Source: Phaeocystidibacter luteus
GTDB taxonomy: Bacteria > Bacteroidota > Bacteroidia > Flavobacteriales > Schleiferiaceae
Direction: 5' to 3'
Assembly (NCBI RefSeq): GCF_008933115.1
Contig: NZ_WBVO01000001.1
Span: 186,001-250,000 of the forward strand
Length of the DNA: 64,000 bases
Made by a program: the position numbers and the translations under genes. The notes beneath the pieces were generated by a model. That model was not told the origin of the DNA. It ran no database searches and saw only the letters and a list, made by a program, of their open reading frames with translations. Below are positions 1 to 8,690 of this stretch, piece after piece; position 1 is the stretch's first letter, and the number at the start of each line of letters is the position of its first letter.

Positions 1-681
1 GAGCTCATTCGCAAAATCAAACAAAAGAAGGAAAAGCAGGATAGGGAGCAGGCACGGCAATACAAACTGGCCGCGGCCATCATTATGACCTTGATTTTTA
101 TCTATCTGGGCATTGTGGAGGCGTATGACGCCTACCGCGACTACAAGATCAATTCGAACCCTGTAGAAACCATTGCCACTATTACCCACCAAGAGCACTA
201 CGAAGTTCATTTTGAATTTTATGTGGGCGAGGAAGTTTTCTACGGTTCCGAAAGGGTAGAGCACGTTCGAAATCACAACCGAAGCGATAACGGAATGCCT
301 GTATTGGATGGCGATAGCTTCATCCTTCGGTACAATGCGGAAGATTGTGACTATCACGAAATCGATTTTTTCCGTCCAAGCGACAGAACCATTGAGCGCT
401 ATCTGGATCAAACTCAGTTGCGACTAATGGTCCTCTTCGACGATAGCTTTGAGGCACTCCCTAGTATTGAAAAGGCGGACAAGTCTAGGTGTGTGGCGCG
501 CCAGATAATGGAAGCCTACGGATTCGATGGTATGGCATCGTTGGCATATTCGAATGAAAGCATCTTGGAGAACAGCATGAACAACTCGATTGAATACGGC
601 GAACTCATACAAGAAGAGCGTTTTTCGAAATGTTTTGAGTATTGCAACGTCAAAATCCCGAAAGCGATAGCTGGCAAATAG
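1..681 (+). CDS. Hypothetical single-pass membrane protein, 5' end cut off
   Basis: The reading frame is open from the first base, so the true start lies before the window; an internal ATG at 85 is not needed. What is visible is a Lys/Glu/Gln-rich charged stretch of about 22 residues, one hydrophobic segment (around AAAIIMTLIFIYLGIVEA), and then a soluble region of about 180 residues rich in acidic and aromatic residues. This suggests a cytoplasmic charged tail, one membrane helix and an extracytoplasmic domain. I do not recognise a family. It ends 49 bases before the hisS ATG, and the hisS promoter starts right after its stop codon. Confidence 0.7.
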   Translation, partial: ELIRKIKQKKEKQDREQARQYKLAAAIIMTLIFIYLGIVEAYDAYRDYKINSNPVETIATITHQEHYEVHFEFYVGEEVFYGSERVEHVRNHNRSDNGMPVLDGDSFILRYNAEDCDYHEIDFFRPSDRTIERYLDQTQLRLMVLFDDSFEALPSIEKADKSRCVARQIMEAYGFDGMASLAYSNESILENSMNNSIEYGELIQEERFSKCFEYCNVKIPKAIAGK

Positions 682-682
682 G

Positions 683-712
683 TTGTATCGGCCACTGAGC
701 GCTTTATATTTG
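683..712 (+). promoter_or_regulatory. hisS promoter, Bacteroidota type (TTG-N19-TAnnTTTG)
   Basis: TTG at 683-685 and TATATTTG at 705-712 are separated by 19 bases, the spacing expected for the Bacteroidota primary sigma factor. The -7 element ends 18 bases before the hisS ATG at 731. The TTG could be mistaken for a start codon because it is in frame with hisS. Confidence 0.75.
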
Positions 713-730
713 CAGAAATTTATTCGAGAA

Positions 731-2098
731 ATGGCCGTAAAACCGAGTATTCCAAAAGGTACAAGAGACTTCAATCCGCAAGAGGTGAACCGTCGACATT
801 ACATCATGTCGGTACTTCGCTCTGCCTTCGAAGGCTATGGTTTTCAGCCTATTGAGACACCTAGCTTTGAGAATATTGAAACCTTAACAGGTAAATATGG
901 TGAAGAGGGAGACCGACTCATCTTCAAGATTTTACGCTCTGGTGACTTCTTGAGTAAAGTTCCTGCCGACGTTCGTTCAAATGACAATCCAAATGCATGG
1001 ACGTCATTTATAGCTGATAAAGCTTTGCGGTACGACCTAACCGTTCCATTTGCCCGCTATGTTGTGCAGCACAGAAACGAGTTAGCTATGCCTTTCAAGC
1101 GTTATCAGATGCAGCCTGTATGGCGTGCAGATCGTCCGCAAAAAGGACGTTTCCGCGAGTTTTGGCAATGTGATGCCGATGTGGTGGGAAGCGATTCGCT
1201 CTGGCAGGAGGTAGAGTTTGTACAACTGTACGACCGTGCATTTGGCAAACTAGGCTTGAAAACGGAAATACATTTGAACAACCGCAAGGTCTTGGCCGGT
1301 ATCGCCGAGGTGATTGGAGCTTCTGAAAAGCTTACGGACTTTACGGTTGCGCTTGACAAGCTCGATAAGATTGGAGCTGATAAAGTAGTAGAAGAAATGG
1401 TAGAGCGCGGTATTCCGTCTGACGGAACTTCGAAGCTCTTGCCATTGCTTTCTATGAGTGGAAACAACGAGGAGGTGATGAACTTCTTGGAAGACTTCTT
1501 GAGTGATTCGGAAGTAGGGAAGAAGGGTCTCGAAGAGCTGGGCTTCGTCCTCAATCAAGTAAATGCACTTTCGCTATCATCCGCGGAACTCGTTGTGAAT
1601 CTTACGCTTGCACGTGGGCTAGACTACTACACGGGCGCTATTTTGGAAGTAAAGGCGAAAGATGTTGAGCTTGGCTCCATCGGTGGCGGTGGCCGCTATG
1701 ACGACCTTACCGGAATCTTCGGAATGCCGGGTCTTTCGGGTATGGGTGTGAGCTTTGGTCTCGATCGAATTTACCTCTGCTTGGAGGAATTGAACTTGTT
1801 CCCAGAAGACACTTCAAAGTCACCTGATGCGCTCTTCTTTAATATGGGTGATGCCGAGATGGCTGTTGCACAGAAGTGGGCTGCAGAACTTCGAAACGCA
1901 GGATTTTCGGTTGAATGCTATCCGGACTCTGCGAAGTTCAAGAAGCAATTTGATTATGCCGAGAAGAAAGGTATTAAGTACACGGTGATTATGGGTGACC
2001 GTGAGATTGCTGATGGTGTAGCGCAGGTGAAGAACATTGAGAGTGGGGAGCAGGAGATGTATACACTCGATCAGTTGATAGCGCTTTTCCGAGAATGA
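731..2098 (+). CDS. hisS: Histidyl-tRNA synthetase
   Basis: Charges tRNA-His with histidine in the cytoplasm. It is a class II synthetase of 455 residues from the chosen ATG. The start is typical of the family (AVKPSIPKGTRDF). Motif 2 is around FREFWQCDADVVG, the histidine-specific element reads LARGLDYYTGAILEV, motif 3 lies around GMGVSFGLDRI, and an anticodon-binding domain forms the C-terminus. The longer in-frame TTG start at 683 was rejected because it is the promoter -33 element and the extra 16 residues fit no family member. The last codons overlap the start of the TonB receptor gene (ATGA at 2095-2098). Confidence 0.97.
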   Translation: MAVKPSIPKGTRDFNPQEVNRRHYIMSVLRSAFEGYGFQPIETPSFENIETLTGKYGEEGDRLIFKILRSGDFLSKVPADVRSNDNPNAWTSFIADKALRYDLTVPFARYVVQHRNELAMPFKRYQMQPVWRADRPQKGRFREFWQCDADVVGSDSLWQEVEFVQLYDRAFGKLGLKTEIHLNNRKVLAGIAEVIGASEKLTDFTVALDKLDKIGADKVVEEMVERGIPSDGTSKLLPLLSMSGNNEEVMNFLEDFLSDSEVGKKGLEELGFVLNQVNALSLSSAELVVNLTLARGLDYYTGAILEVKAKDVELGSIGGGGRYDDLTGIFGMPGLSGMGVSFGLDRIYLCLEELNLFPEDTSKSPDALFFNMGDAEMAVAQKWAAELRNAGFSVECYPDSAKFKKQFDYAEKKGIKYTVIMGDREIADGVAQVKNIESGEQEMYTLDQLIALFRE

Positions 2099-4467
2099 GA
2101 ATTCTATACCTTTTCGCTGCATTCTGTATAGCGGTAACCACTTTTGCTCAGGAAGAGCAGCTCTACAAAGTGGTTATTGTAGATCAGGATGAGGAAGAGG
2201 TGACTAGTGCTTACTTGGAGCTATCTGATGGTAGAAAGGTTGCCTTTCCTCAATACGATGGTAGGTTTGTTTACTCCTTCAAAAGTTCAAATTCATCCGA
2301 GTTCATTAAAGTCGTTCAGACGTCGGGTATAGGAATTCCCGAGGGACCAAAAGTCGATTACTTCACAGTTTATCCAGATTCAATCAACGTACTTGAAGTA
2401 AAGCGGATTTACAGTGTATTGCCGCCCGTTGATGTTGGATCTACCCTCACATCTGGGAACATTAAATTCAGATCAAGCGGAGCGGCCTTAGACGATGATC
2501 ATATTCGTGAAAGAGCAGGAAACTCGCTCTCTGAGGCCATTGATGTTTTGCCTGGAGTACATGCAGTGAACACAGGCGTGGGAATAGCCAAGCCTATGAT
2601 TCGTGGTTTCATTGGCAACAGAGTTCAGGTTGTTGATAATGGCATACGTCAGGAAGGACAGCAATGGGGAATGGATCACGGACTGGAAATCGATCAATTC
2701 AGCGTAGATGAAGTAGAGGTAATCTCTGGTCCAAGTGCTATAGCTGAAGGCCCGGGAATGCTTACGGGAGTTGTGCGAATCAACCCAAAGTGGGAATCTA
2801 TCAAGACCGGCTTTTCTGGAACGATACAAGGTTTAGGGAAAACGAACAACCGGCTCTACGGAGGGTCTGGACTTCTAAACTATCGAAGTACTAATCAGCG
2901 ATTGATAGTTAGTGCTCGGGCTTCGGTTCAAGATTTTGCAGATTATCGCGTGCCGGATGACCAGTTCATTTATAATGGTTTCATTCTCCCTTTGCCAAAT
3001 GGGATTCTGAAGAATACGGCTGGTACAGAACTCAATTTTAAGGCGGATGTCAGATATATGTTCAATTCGGATGAATATCTCACCTATACCTTTTCCGTAT
3101 TTGATCAGGTTGTGGGGCTATTTCCAGGAGCGACGGGCATTCCAAGAGCATTTGATATTGGCGAAATAGGTGATCAAAGGAACGTTGCAACTCCAAATCA
3201 AGAGACTAGGCATTACAAGCATATTTTTGATTATCAGGTAAGTAGAGGGTATTATACGCATACCTTGAACATCGGAATACAAGAAAACATCAGAAGGGAG
3301 AGATCTCAACCTCACGGACATGGTCTAACGTATATCGACAGTTCGAATACACTTGCGTTAGGTCTGAACCTTACATCCATAGAAGCGAAGTATTCAACTG
3401 AATATGCAAAAGATAACTATTCGTTAAGTGGGGGACTGAATTATCAAAACAAGGCCAATCGAATCTCGGGATGGGAGTTTCTTATTCCAGCGTACGATCG
3501 CAATGAGTTTGGTGCGTTCTTCTTGATGAAGTGGCGTACATCTGACTGGAACTATAGTGCCGGAGTACGTTTAGATGGAGCCAATACCAATGTACAAGGT
3601 CATTCACAACCGTACTATGCTGAGCCCGACTCATTGGTGGAAAGGGTGGCACCCTTTACGCTTCTTCAAGTTCGACCTTCTGTGACATTAGGCTTGTCGA
3701 AACAACTTGGTAATCATGGAATTAATGGACATGTTAGCTACTTAAACCGACTTCCAGCGGTGAATGAACTCGCTTCAAATGGCGTCCATCATGGCACCTT
3801 CCGACATGAAGTGGGTAATCCGGACTTGGATCCTGAATCCGGGTATGTAGGTGAGTTGAATGCTTTCTTGAATTTCGAACCACTCTCCATTAAGATGACG
3901 GGTTTCGGAGGATATTACAGCAATTTCATTTACCTCAACCCTTCGGGAAGGTTTAGTCCACTGCCGGATGCAGGTCAATTGTACCAATATGAACAAAGTG
4001 CGATGGTTCAATTTGGCGGTGAAGTTTCGGCTACTTATGACATCTACTTAGGTTCAAAAGCGTGGAATGATTATCTACTACATCTCACATTGATAGGTGA
4101 ATATGTGAGTGCCACAAGCACGGAGACCAACTTGCCGTTGCCGTTCCAACCACCTTTGGGTGTGACATTCATTCCTGAGTTTGAACGTACGGGAGAACGT
4201 AGTTCATGGAGTGTAGGTTCAGAACTTCAGTTCGTTGCGGCCCAGGATAGGGTGGCCAGGAATGAGTTAACCACGCCAGGATACGGCCTCATTCACATTT
4301 ACGCAGGTTACTCAGATGTACTGTCAAATGGCAACGAATGGGGGGTGAGCGTCAGAATCCAAAACCTCACCAACCAATCTTACCTCAGACACCTGTCTCG
4401 ATATCGAATTCTGAACTTGCCTGAACAGGGAATCAACTTCATTCTCCAAGTAAAGTATTCATTTTAA
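2095..4467 (+). CDS. TonB-dependent outer-membrane receptor, probably for zinc (ZnuD-like)
   Basis: A 790-residue outer-membrane receptor that should import a metal or metal complex using TonB energy. It has a signal peptide (ending near TTFAQ), an N-terminal domain of about 110 residues, a plug domain (around residues 130-230, with GVGIAKPMIRGFIGNRVQVV and the motif WGMDHGLEID, similar to WG-DHA in zinc/copper receptors), a beta-barrel with a His-containing loop (SQPHGHGL), and a terminal Phe typical of BAM substrates. The zinc assignment rests mainly on its neighbours, a His-rich lipoprotein and a Zur-like regulator. Its start overlaps the hisS stop and I see no promoter of its own, so it may be co-transcribed with hisS. 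Copper is a possible alternative substrate. Confidence 0.85.
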   Translation: MRILYLFAAFCIAVTTFAQEEQLYKVVIVDQDEEEVTSAYLELSDGRKVAFPQYDGRFVYSFKSSNSSEFIKVVQTSGIGIPEGPKVDYFTVYPDSINVLEVKRIYSVLPPVDVGSTLTSGNIKFRSSGAALDDDHIRERAGNSLSEAIDVLPGVHAVNTGVGIAKPMIRGFIGNRVQVVDNGIRQEGQQWGMDHGLEIDQFSVDEVEVISGPSAIAEGPGMLTGVVRINPKWESIKTGFSGTIQGLGKTNNRLYGGSGLLNYRSTNQRLIVSARASVQDFADYRVPDDQFIYNGFILPLPNGILKNTAGTELNFKADVRYMFNSDEYLTYTFSVFDQVVGLFPGATGIPRAFDIGEIGDQRNVATPNQETRHYKHIFDYQVSRGYYTHTLNIGIQENIRRERSQPHGHGLTYIDSSNTLALGLNLTSIEAKYSTEYAKDNYSLSGGLNYQNKANRISGWEFLIPAYDRNEFGAFFLMKWRTSDWNYSAGVRLDGANTNVQGHSQPYYAEPDSLVERVAPFTLLQVRPSVTLGLSKQLGNHGINGHVSYLNRLPAVNELASNGVHHGTFRHEVGNPDLDPESGYVGELNAFLNFEPLSIKMTGFGGYYSNFIYLNPSGRFSPLPDAGQLYQYEQSAMVQFGGEVSATYDIYLGSKAWNDYLLHLTLIGEYVSATSTETNLPLPFQPPLGVTFIPEFERTGERSSWSVGSELQFVAAQDRVARNELTTPGYGLIHIYAGYSDVLSNGNEWGVSVRIQNLTNQSYLRHLSRYRILNLPEQGINFILQVKYSF

Positions 4468-4484
4468 GGGTGAAAGAACATTTA

Positions 4485-4537
4485 TGCAACATAGTTGCAG
4501 AAATGTTTAGGTATACTATATTTGCAACATAGTTGCG
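4485..4537 (+). promoter_or_regulatory. Double palindromic operator (Zur-like) embedded in a promoter
   Basis: Two identical 13-bp palindromes, GCAACATAGTTGC, lie at 4486-4498 and 4524-4536, with centres 38 bp apart. Between them is a -7 element TATATTTG (4517-4524). The right half of box 1 supplies TTG at 4495-4497, 19 bases upstream, so it is also the -33 element. Box 2 begins at the last base of the -7 element and covers the expected transcription start. A repressor on both boxes would block the promoter completely. The cognate regulator is inferred to be the Fur-family gene two positions downstream. Confidence 0.8.
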
Positions 4538-4561
4538 AAAACAAATTATACCCCATTCCAA

Positions 4562-5347
4562 ATGAGAGTTTTGAAATCAACCCTTCCTATTGCGATTGCT
4601 TCACTCGCTTTTGTAGCGTGTTCAGAAGAGCAAGTTGATACGGAGGCGCCAGAGATGACGCAGGTTCTAATCAATGGATCTGATGACGAAATAACCGTGC
4701 AAGCTGGAACGCAGTTGTCGATTGATGTATCCGCTGTAGATAACGAAAGCGTTTCTCAGGTTAAGATTGATATTCACGAAGTTTTTGATGGACACGAGCA
4801 CGGTAAAGTGCAAGTTGATCCGTGGACCTATGTGAAAATCTTAAACACTTCCGGTGCCACAGTGACCGTTTCAGACAACCCTATGATTCCGACGGAGGTT
4901 GCTTCTGGACCGTACCATGTTGTGCTTAGGGTTCTTGATGATAACGGTAATGAAGGAGAGTTCGAAGAGCGTGAAATCGTAATCGAGAATGGAAGTCAGC
5001 CTATTGTAAACGTGACGTCTCCGGTGGATGAAGACGTTTATCAGTTAGGCCAAACCATTACCCCAATGGGTACCGTTACAGATGTGGAAGGACTCGAAGA
5101 AATCCATTTGATTTTGTTTCAAATCGAGCATGACGAGCACGGACATGATCACGATGATGAACATCTTCATGAAGTAGCGGAAGATGAGATGGAATTTACT
5201 GATGATCCTACTACCTTTGACCTCAGCAATATGAGTGTTACCATTCCAGCAACAGAAGAGGCAGGTCATTACTTGCTCATGATTAAAGCTGTTGACATCG
5301 AAGGCAACCACACTATTGTTGAAGTAGAACTCGACATAGAAGAATAA
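4562..5347 (+). CDS. His-rich lipoprotein, DUF4625-like
   Basis: A 261-residue surface or periplasmic lipoprotein, probably binding zinc for the adjacent receptor. It has a lipobox (LAFVAC, Cys about residue 20), an Ig-like/cadherin-like beta region, and two His-rich stretches: a short one with DGHEHG and a strong one near residues 189-205 alternating His with Asp and Glu (HDEHGHDHDDEH). This layout matches Bacteroidota DUF4625 lipoproteins, whose function is not established as far as I know. It is the first gene after the double operator and sits 3 bases before the Zur-like gene, so the two form an autoregulated operon. Zinc binding is inferred from the His clusters. Confidence 0.8.
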   Translation: MRVLKSTLPIAIASLAFVACSEEQVDTEAPEMTQVLINGSDDEITVQAGTQLSIDVSAVDNESVSQVKIDIHEVFDGHEHGKVQVDPWTYVKILNTSGATVTVSDNPMIPTEVASGPYHVVLRVLDDNGNEGEFEEREIVIENGSQPIVNVTSPVDEDVYQLGQTITPMGTVTDVEGLEEIHLILFQIEHDEHGHDHDDEHLHEVAEDEMEFTDDPTTFDLSNMSVTIPATEEAGHYLLMIKAVDIEGNHTIVEVELDIEE

Positions 5348-5350
5348 TAT

Positions 5351-5761
5351 ATGGCAGACCTAAACCACATCTTGAAGACTCATGGATTGCGCACCACGGC
5401 TATTCGTCGTGAAGTGATGCAGTATTTCCTCAACGAAGGAAAAGCCGTGAGCCATCAAGATGTGGAAGGTGCCATGCCTAAAGCCGATAGAGTTACGCTT
5501 TATCGCACTCTTGCTGCACTAGAAGAAAGTGGAATCATCCATCAAGTGATTGATGACGACACGGTAAAGAAGTACGCGCTTTGCGGAACCGAGTGCAGCG
5601 GTGACCACCATCACGATAATCACGTTCACTTCAAATGTGAACGTTGCAACGACACGGTTTGCCTAGAGGATATAAAAATCCCGCATATCAACCTACCACA
5701 AGGGTATTCAGTTGATAGCGGGAATTTATTGTTGATGGGCACGTGTAAGTCGTGCGCCTAG
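5351..5761 (+). CDS. zur: Fur-family transcriptional repressor, Zur-like
   Basis: A 136-residue metal-sensing repressor. The N-terminal winged helix (roughly 1-75) contains VTLYRTLAALEESGIIHQV, the Fur-family recognition helix region. The C-terminal dimerisation domain has a His cluster (DHHHDNHVHFKCERC) and Cys pairs CERC and CKSC forming a structural zinc site. The gene follows the His-rich lipoprotein in the same operon and downstream of two identical palindromes, so it probably represses its own operon when zinc is sufficient. Zinc rather than iron specificity is inferred from the neighbours. The PerR or Fur alternatives are less likely in this context. Confidence 0.85.
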   Translation: MADLNHILKTHGLRTTAIRREVMQYFLNEGKAVSHQDVEGAMPKADRVTLYRTLAALEESGIIHQVIDDDTVKKYALCGTECSGDHHHDNHVHFKCERCNDTVCLEDIKIPHINLPQGYSVDSGNLLLMGTCKSCA

Positions 5762-5771
5762 CCTGTTTACT

Positions 5772-6509
5772 TTAGAAAGCTACACCGATACCTGCACCTA
5801 CTCGGAAGCCGGTGTAATCCAGGTTTCGGTTATCCGAAGCTTCACGGTTGTCATAGCTCATTTGGTCATATCCAAAGTTCAACTGCACGAATCCCGAAGC
5901 AGTTTCACCTTTCAAGAGTTCTGAACGAATTCTCGCATCTACTATTGACCACTGAACTGCGCGCTCATCTGTACTCGCAGGCGGATTGAATGAACTCTGG
6001 AAATACAGCCCTACAGAGTTGATACCCTGCTTGGCCTCCAAACCGATGTCATAACCGTTCTGCCACACCATCGGTCCGCCGTAGGTAAAGGTCTGAAAGA
6101 CTCCTTCAGAAACTCCGGCGGCATTGATTCCAGCATACACATAGGACACACGAACGAGGTCGAAAAACTTCGCACCCACGCGAAATTGTCGCATGCTCAT
6201 GTCGCCTTCAAAATCACGACCATCAGCTAGCTCTTCTAGTCCAAACATGTTTCGGTACGTACCACCTCCATAAATATCGATGAAGCTCTTATCGCCGCTC
6301 TGGGCGTCTAATACCCGAACATAAAGGTTTCCGTCTAATTCTGGCCAACCGAACTTTGCACGGTGCGTTTCACCGTCGAGGTCAGCCGCAATGTTTCCTG
6401 GAAATGGCATGTATACACCGCCGTAGAGGTCGGCAGATACGCGCCCGTTCTGGGCATAAGTGAATAGGGGAAGGAAGAATGAAAGAAGAGCGATTCTCTT
6501 CAGAAGCAT
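5772..6509 (-). CDS. Predicted outer-membrane beta-barrel protein
   Basis: A 245-residue secreted protein with a clear signal peptide (LLKRIALLSFFLPLFTYAQ). The remainder alternates hydrophobic and polar residues with many Gly and aromatic positions, and ends in a strand closing on GIGVAF, as expected of a small outer-membrane beta-barrel. I chose the ATG at 6509 because the signal peptide begins there; an in-frame ATG at 6578 would add 23 residues that do not fit a signal peptide and would run into the proA terminator hairpin. It converges with the Zur-like gene, leaving 10 bases between stops. No specific function is recognised. Confidence 0.75.
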   Translation of the reverse strand: MLLKRIALLSFFLPLFTYAQNGRVSADLYGGVYMPFPGNIAADLDGETHRAKFGWPELDGNLYVRVLDAQSGDKSFIDIYGGGTYRNMFGLEELADGRDFEGDMSMRQFRVGAKFFDLVRVSYVYAGINAAGVSEGVFQTFTYGGPMVWQNGYDIGLEAKQGINSVGLYFQSSFNPPASTDERAVQWSIVDARIRSELLKGETASGFVQLNFGYDQMSYDNREASDNRNLDYTGFRVGAGIGVAF

Positions 6510-6560
6510 AATAAATGAGTTTTGGTTAATAGTATTGACTTGTAATAATATAGCGATATT

Positions 6561-6599
6561 AAGAGTGGAATCCCGCATACAACGCGGGACTCCGCTCTT
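6561..6599 (-). terminator. Terminator-like hairpin after proA
   Basis: Two 16-base arms (6561-6576 and 6584-6599) pair at 14 of 16 positions around a 7-base loop. It lies 12 bases past the proA stop codon and before the next minus-strand gene. The T-tract after the stem is weak, so termination efficiency is uncertain. Confidence 0.6.
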
Positions 6600-6611
6600 G
6601 GGGAAGAAATA

Positions 6612-7808
6612 TTAGCGCACCTGTCCGTCGCCGTAAACGTAATATTTGTTCGTTACGAGCTGATCGAGGCCCAGTGGACCTCTGTGGTGCAATTTATCTG
6701 TTGAAATAGCGAGCTCGGCACCTACGCCCATCGCTCCACCATCTGTGAAACGCGTAGAAGCGTTTTGGTACACCGCTGCACTGTCAATTTGTTCCATGAA
6801 CTTGGCCGCACGATCATTATTCGAAGTCATAATGGTCGAGCTGTGTCCACCTGAGTATTTGTTAATCGTTTCAATGGCATTCTCCAGTGAGTCCACCGTT
6901 GCAACTACACTCTTCATGGCTAGGAACTCCTCGTACCAGGTGTCTTCATTCTCAACCTTGATTGAGTCAGAATCGAGTTCAGCTACATGTTCATCGGCCA
7001 AAACTTCTACACCTGCCTCGCGAAGTATGGTATTGAGCTCAACAACCTTTTGTTTGTACTCGGGAAGGTTCTCATCAATGAGAATTTTGTCAAGGGCATT
7101 GCATGCCGAAATCTTGTCAGTCTTTGCGTTCAAGATTACTTCGAGGGTTTTATTCCAATCGGCCTCTTTGTCTACATATAGGAAGTTATTTCCTCTACCG
7201 CTCACCAACACTGGGCATTGAGCGTGTTCCTTAACAAATGAGATGAGACGTTCTCCGCCTCTAGGTACGATGAGGTCCAACTGCTCACTAGGATTGCGAA
7301 GGAAGGCCTGGGTTTCCTCTCTCGGGAGTGTCATGAGTCGAATCCAATCGGTTTTCAATCCGTTTTCTTCGAGTGCTTTATGCCACGCTTTTTCCAAAAT
7401 GATATTGGAATTCTTCGCCTCTTTACCACCTTTTAGAAGAATCTTGCTGTTCGCCTTGAAAGCGAGTACGGCAGCTTCAATGGTTACATCCGGACGAGAT
7501 TCATAAATAATGAGAATGGTGCCGAATGGGGCAGTTTTATTTTGGATATGCAGACCATTATCCAGGGTACGATCGGCCAACACCTTTCCTACAGGATCTG
7601 GCATATCGTGCACTTGATTCACGGCGCTAATCATCCCGTCAACCTTAGCATCGTTGACGATTAAGCGATCGTACATAGCTCGATCATTTGGATCAAAAGC
7701 GTCGAGGTCTTTTTTGTTTTCGGCGATGATTTCACCGCGCATTTCGTCGAGTATTCGCGCCATACTCTTCAGCACGGCATTCTTTTTATCAGTACTAATA
7801 AGTTCCAT
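6612..7808 (-). CDS. proA: Gamma-glutamyl phosphate reductase
   Basis: Second step of proline synthesis: reduces glutamyl-5-phosphate to glutamate-5-semialdehyde with NADPH in the cytoplasm. The 398-residue protein shows the aldehyde dehydrogenase-type fold with SRPDVTIEAAVLAFKANS, a VPRGGERLI motif, and the catalytic Cys in KISACNALDK. The ATG at 7808 was chosen because it lies one base after the proB stop; a longer frame starting at 7868 would extend 20 residues back into proB. It forms the proBA pair with the upstream kinase gene. Confidence 0.95.
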   Translation of the reverse strand: MELISTDKKNAVLKSMARILDEMRGEIIAENKKDLDAFDPNDRAMYDRLIVNDAKVDGMISAVNQVHDMPDPVGKVLADRTLDNGLHIQNKTAPFGTILIIYESRPDVTIEAAVLAFKANSKILLKGGKEAKNSNIILEKAWHKALEENGLKTDWIRLMTLPREETQAFLRNPSEQLDLIVPRGGERLISFVKEHAQCPVLVSGRGNNFLYVDKEADWNKTLEVILNAKTDKISACNALDKILIDENLPEYKQKVVELNTILREAGVEVLADEHVAELDSDSIKVENEDTWYEEFLAMKSVVATVDSLENAIETINKYSGGHSSTIMTSNNDRAAKFMEQIDSAAVYQNASTRFTDGGAMGVGAELAISTDKLHHRGPLGLDQLVTNKYYVYGDGQVR

Positions 7809-7809
7809 A

Positions 7810-8601
7810 TTATGCGTTTGCTGGTTCAACTTCATTTCTGAATACTGTGCCGACTTCCTTCCCGTCAATGATGTCGAGAATTACGTTGTCCAACTTACCG
7901 TTGGCGATATACGTTGGAATATTCTTGGCGGCTGTATTCTTGGCGATTTTCACTTTGGACTCCATGCCTCCGCGACCCTGATGTTCGTCTTTCTCAGAAT
8001 CTTGGATATACTTTTCGATATCCTGTTCTGGAGTCACTTCTGGCAGGATTTCAGAATCTTCGTGATCCGGATGCCCGGTGTAGAAACCATCGATATCTGT
8101 TAGAATGATCATCATGTCCGCTCTAGTGAGCTCTGCTACAAGGCTGGCGAGTTCGTCATTATCAGAGAACATCGATTGTGTAACCGAAGTGGCATCATCC
8201 TCATTTGCAATAGGAATAACGCCTTGGCTAATGAGGCCTTCATAGCAATTGATCATATTCTCACGGTGGATTCCTGGATTGAAGTCGCGCTTCGTTGCGA
8301 GAACCTGTGCACAGGTAAGTCCGTAGTCGTGAAACAGTTGATAGTACATTCGCATCATTCTAGGTTGCCCGATAGAGCTAAAAACCTGTCGACGAATGCT
8401 TGGCTCCTCAATGGAGCAATCTCCTAAGATTTCTTTGCCTGCAATGGCAGAGCCACTGGAAATTAGGATAGTGTGAATGTCTCTCTCGTACAGTTCAGCG
8501 ATTTGCTTTACTAGATTATCGAGAATTGGGCGCACGATTCGATCGTCTTTGTTGGTCATTACGTTCGTGCCGACTTTAATAACCACTCTTTTCGTCTCCA
8601 T
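7810..8601 (-). CDS. proB: Glutamate 5-kinase (short form without PUA domain)
   Basis: First step of proline synthesis: phosphorylates glutamate to glutamyl-5-phosphate. The 263 residues cover only the amino-acid kinase domain, with VVIKVGTNVMT at the N-terminus, ILISSGSAIAGKE, and the IILTDIDGFYTGHP segment near residue 170. The C-terminal PUA domain of many bacterial ProB proteins (about 360 residues) is missing, as is common in Bacteroidota. ProB and ProA normally form a complex that channels the unstable intermediate, and the one-base gene spacing fits coupled expression. Confidence 0.95.
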   Translation of the reverse strand: METKRVVIKVGTNVMTNKDDRIVRPILDNLVKQIAELYERDIHTILISSGSAIAGKEILGDCSIEEPSIRRQVFSSIGQPRMMRMYYQLFHDYGLTCAQVLATKRDFNPGIHRENMINCYEGLISQGVIPIANEDDATSVTQSMFSDNDELASLVAELTRADMMIILTDIDGFYTGHPDHEDSEILPEVTPEQDIEKYIQDSEKDEHQGRGGMESKVKIAKNTAAKNIPTYIANGKLDNVILDIIDGKEVGTVFRNEVEPANA

Positions 8602-8624
8602 CTATTTTGGATTACGAAGAAACT

Positions 8625-8655
8625 TCCGACGGTTGTCGGACTGCGATTTTCGCAG
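8625..8655 (-). promoter_or_regulatory. Two tandem perfect hairpins between proC and proB
   Basis: TCCGAC/GTCGGA (8625-8640, loop GGTT) is followed directly by CTGCGA/TCGCAG (8641-8655, loop TTT). Each stem has 6 perfect pairs. They lie 24 bases upstream of the proB start and downstream of proC, so they could end proC transcription or act in a proB leader. No long T-tract follows in either direction. Confidence 0.5.
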
Positions 8656-8690
8656 ATTGTTGGTTTGGTGATATGAAATGTGGGGGAGGA

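Noticed and set aside
683-730. Longer hisS start at TTG 683
   Set aside because: The TTG is the -33 promoter element and TATATTTG lies between it and the ATG at 731; the added residues fit no HisS.
424-774. Minus-strand open frame opposite the first gene and hisS
   Set aside because: It lies antisense to two better supported frames and shows no family features; the same applies to the other antisense frames inside genes.
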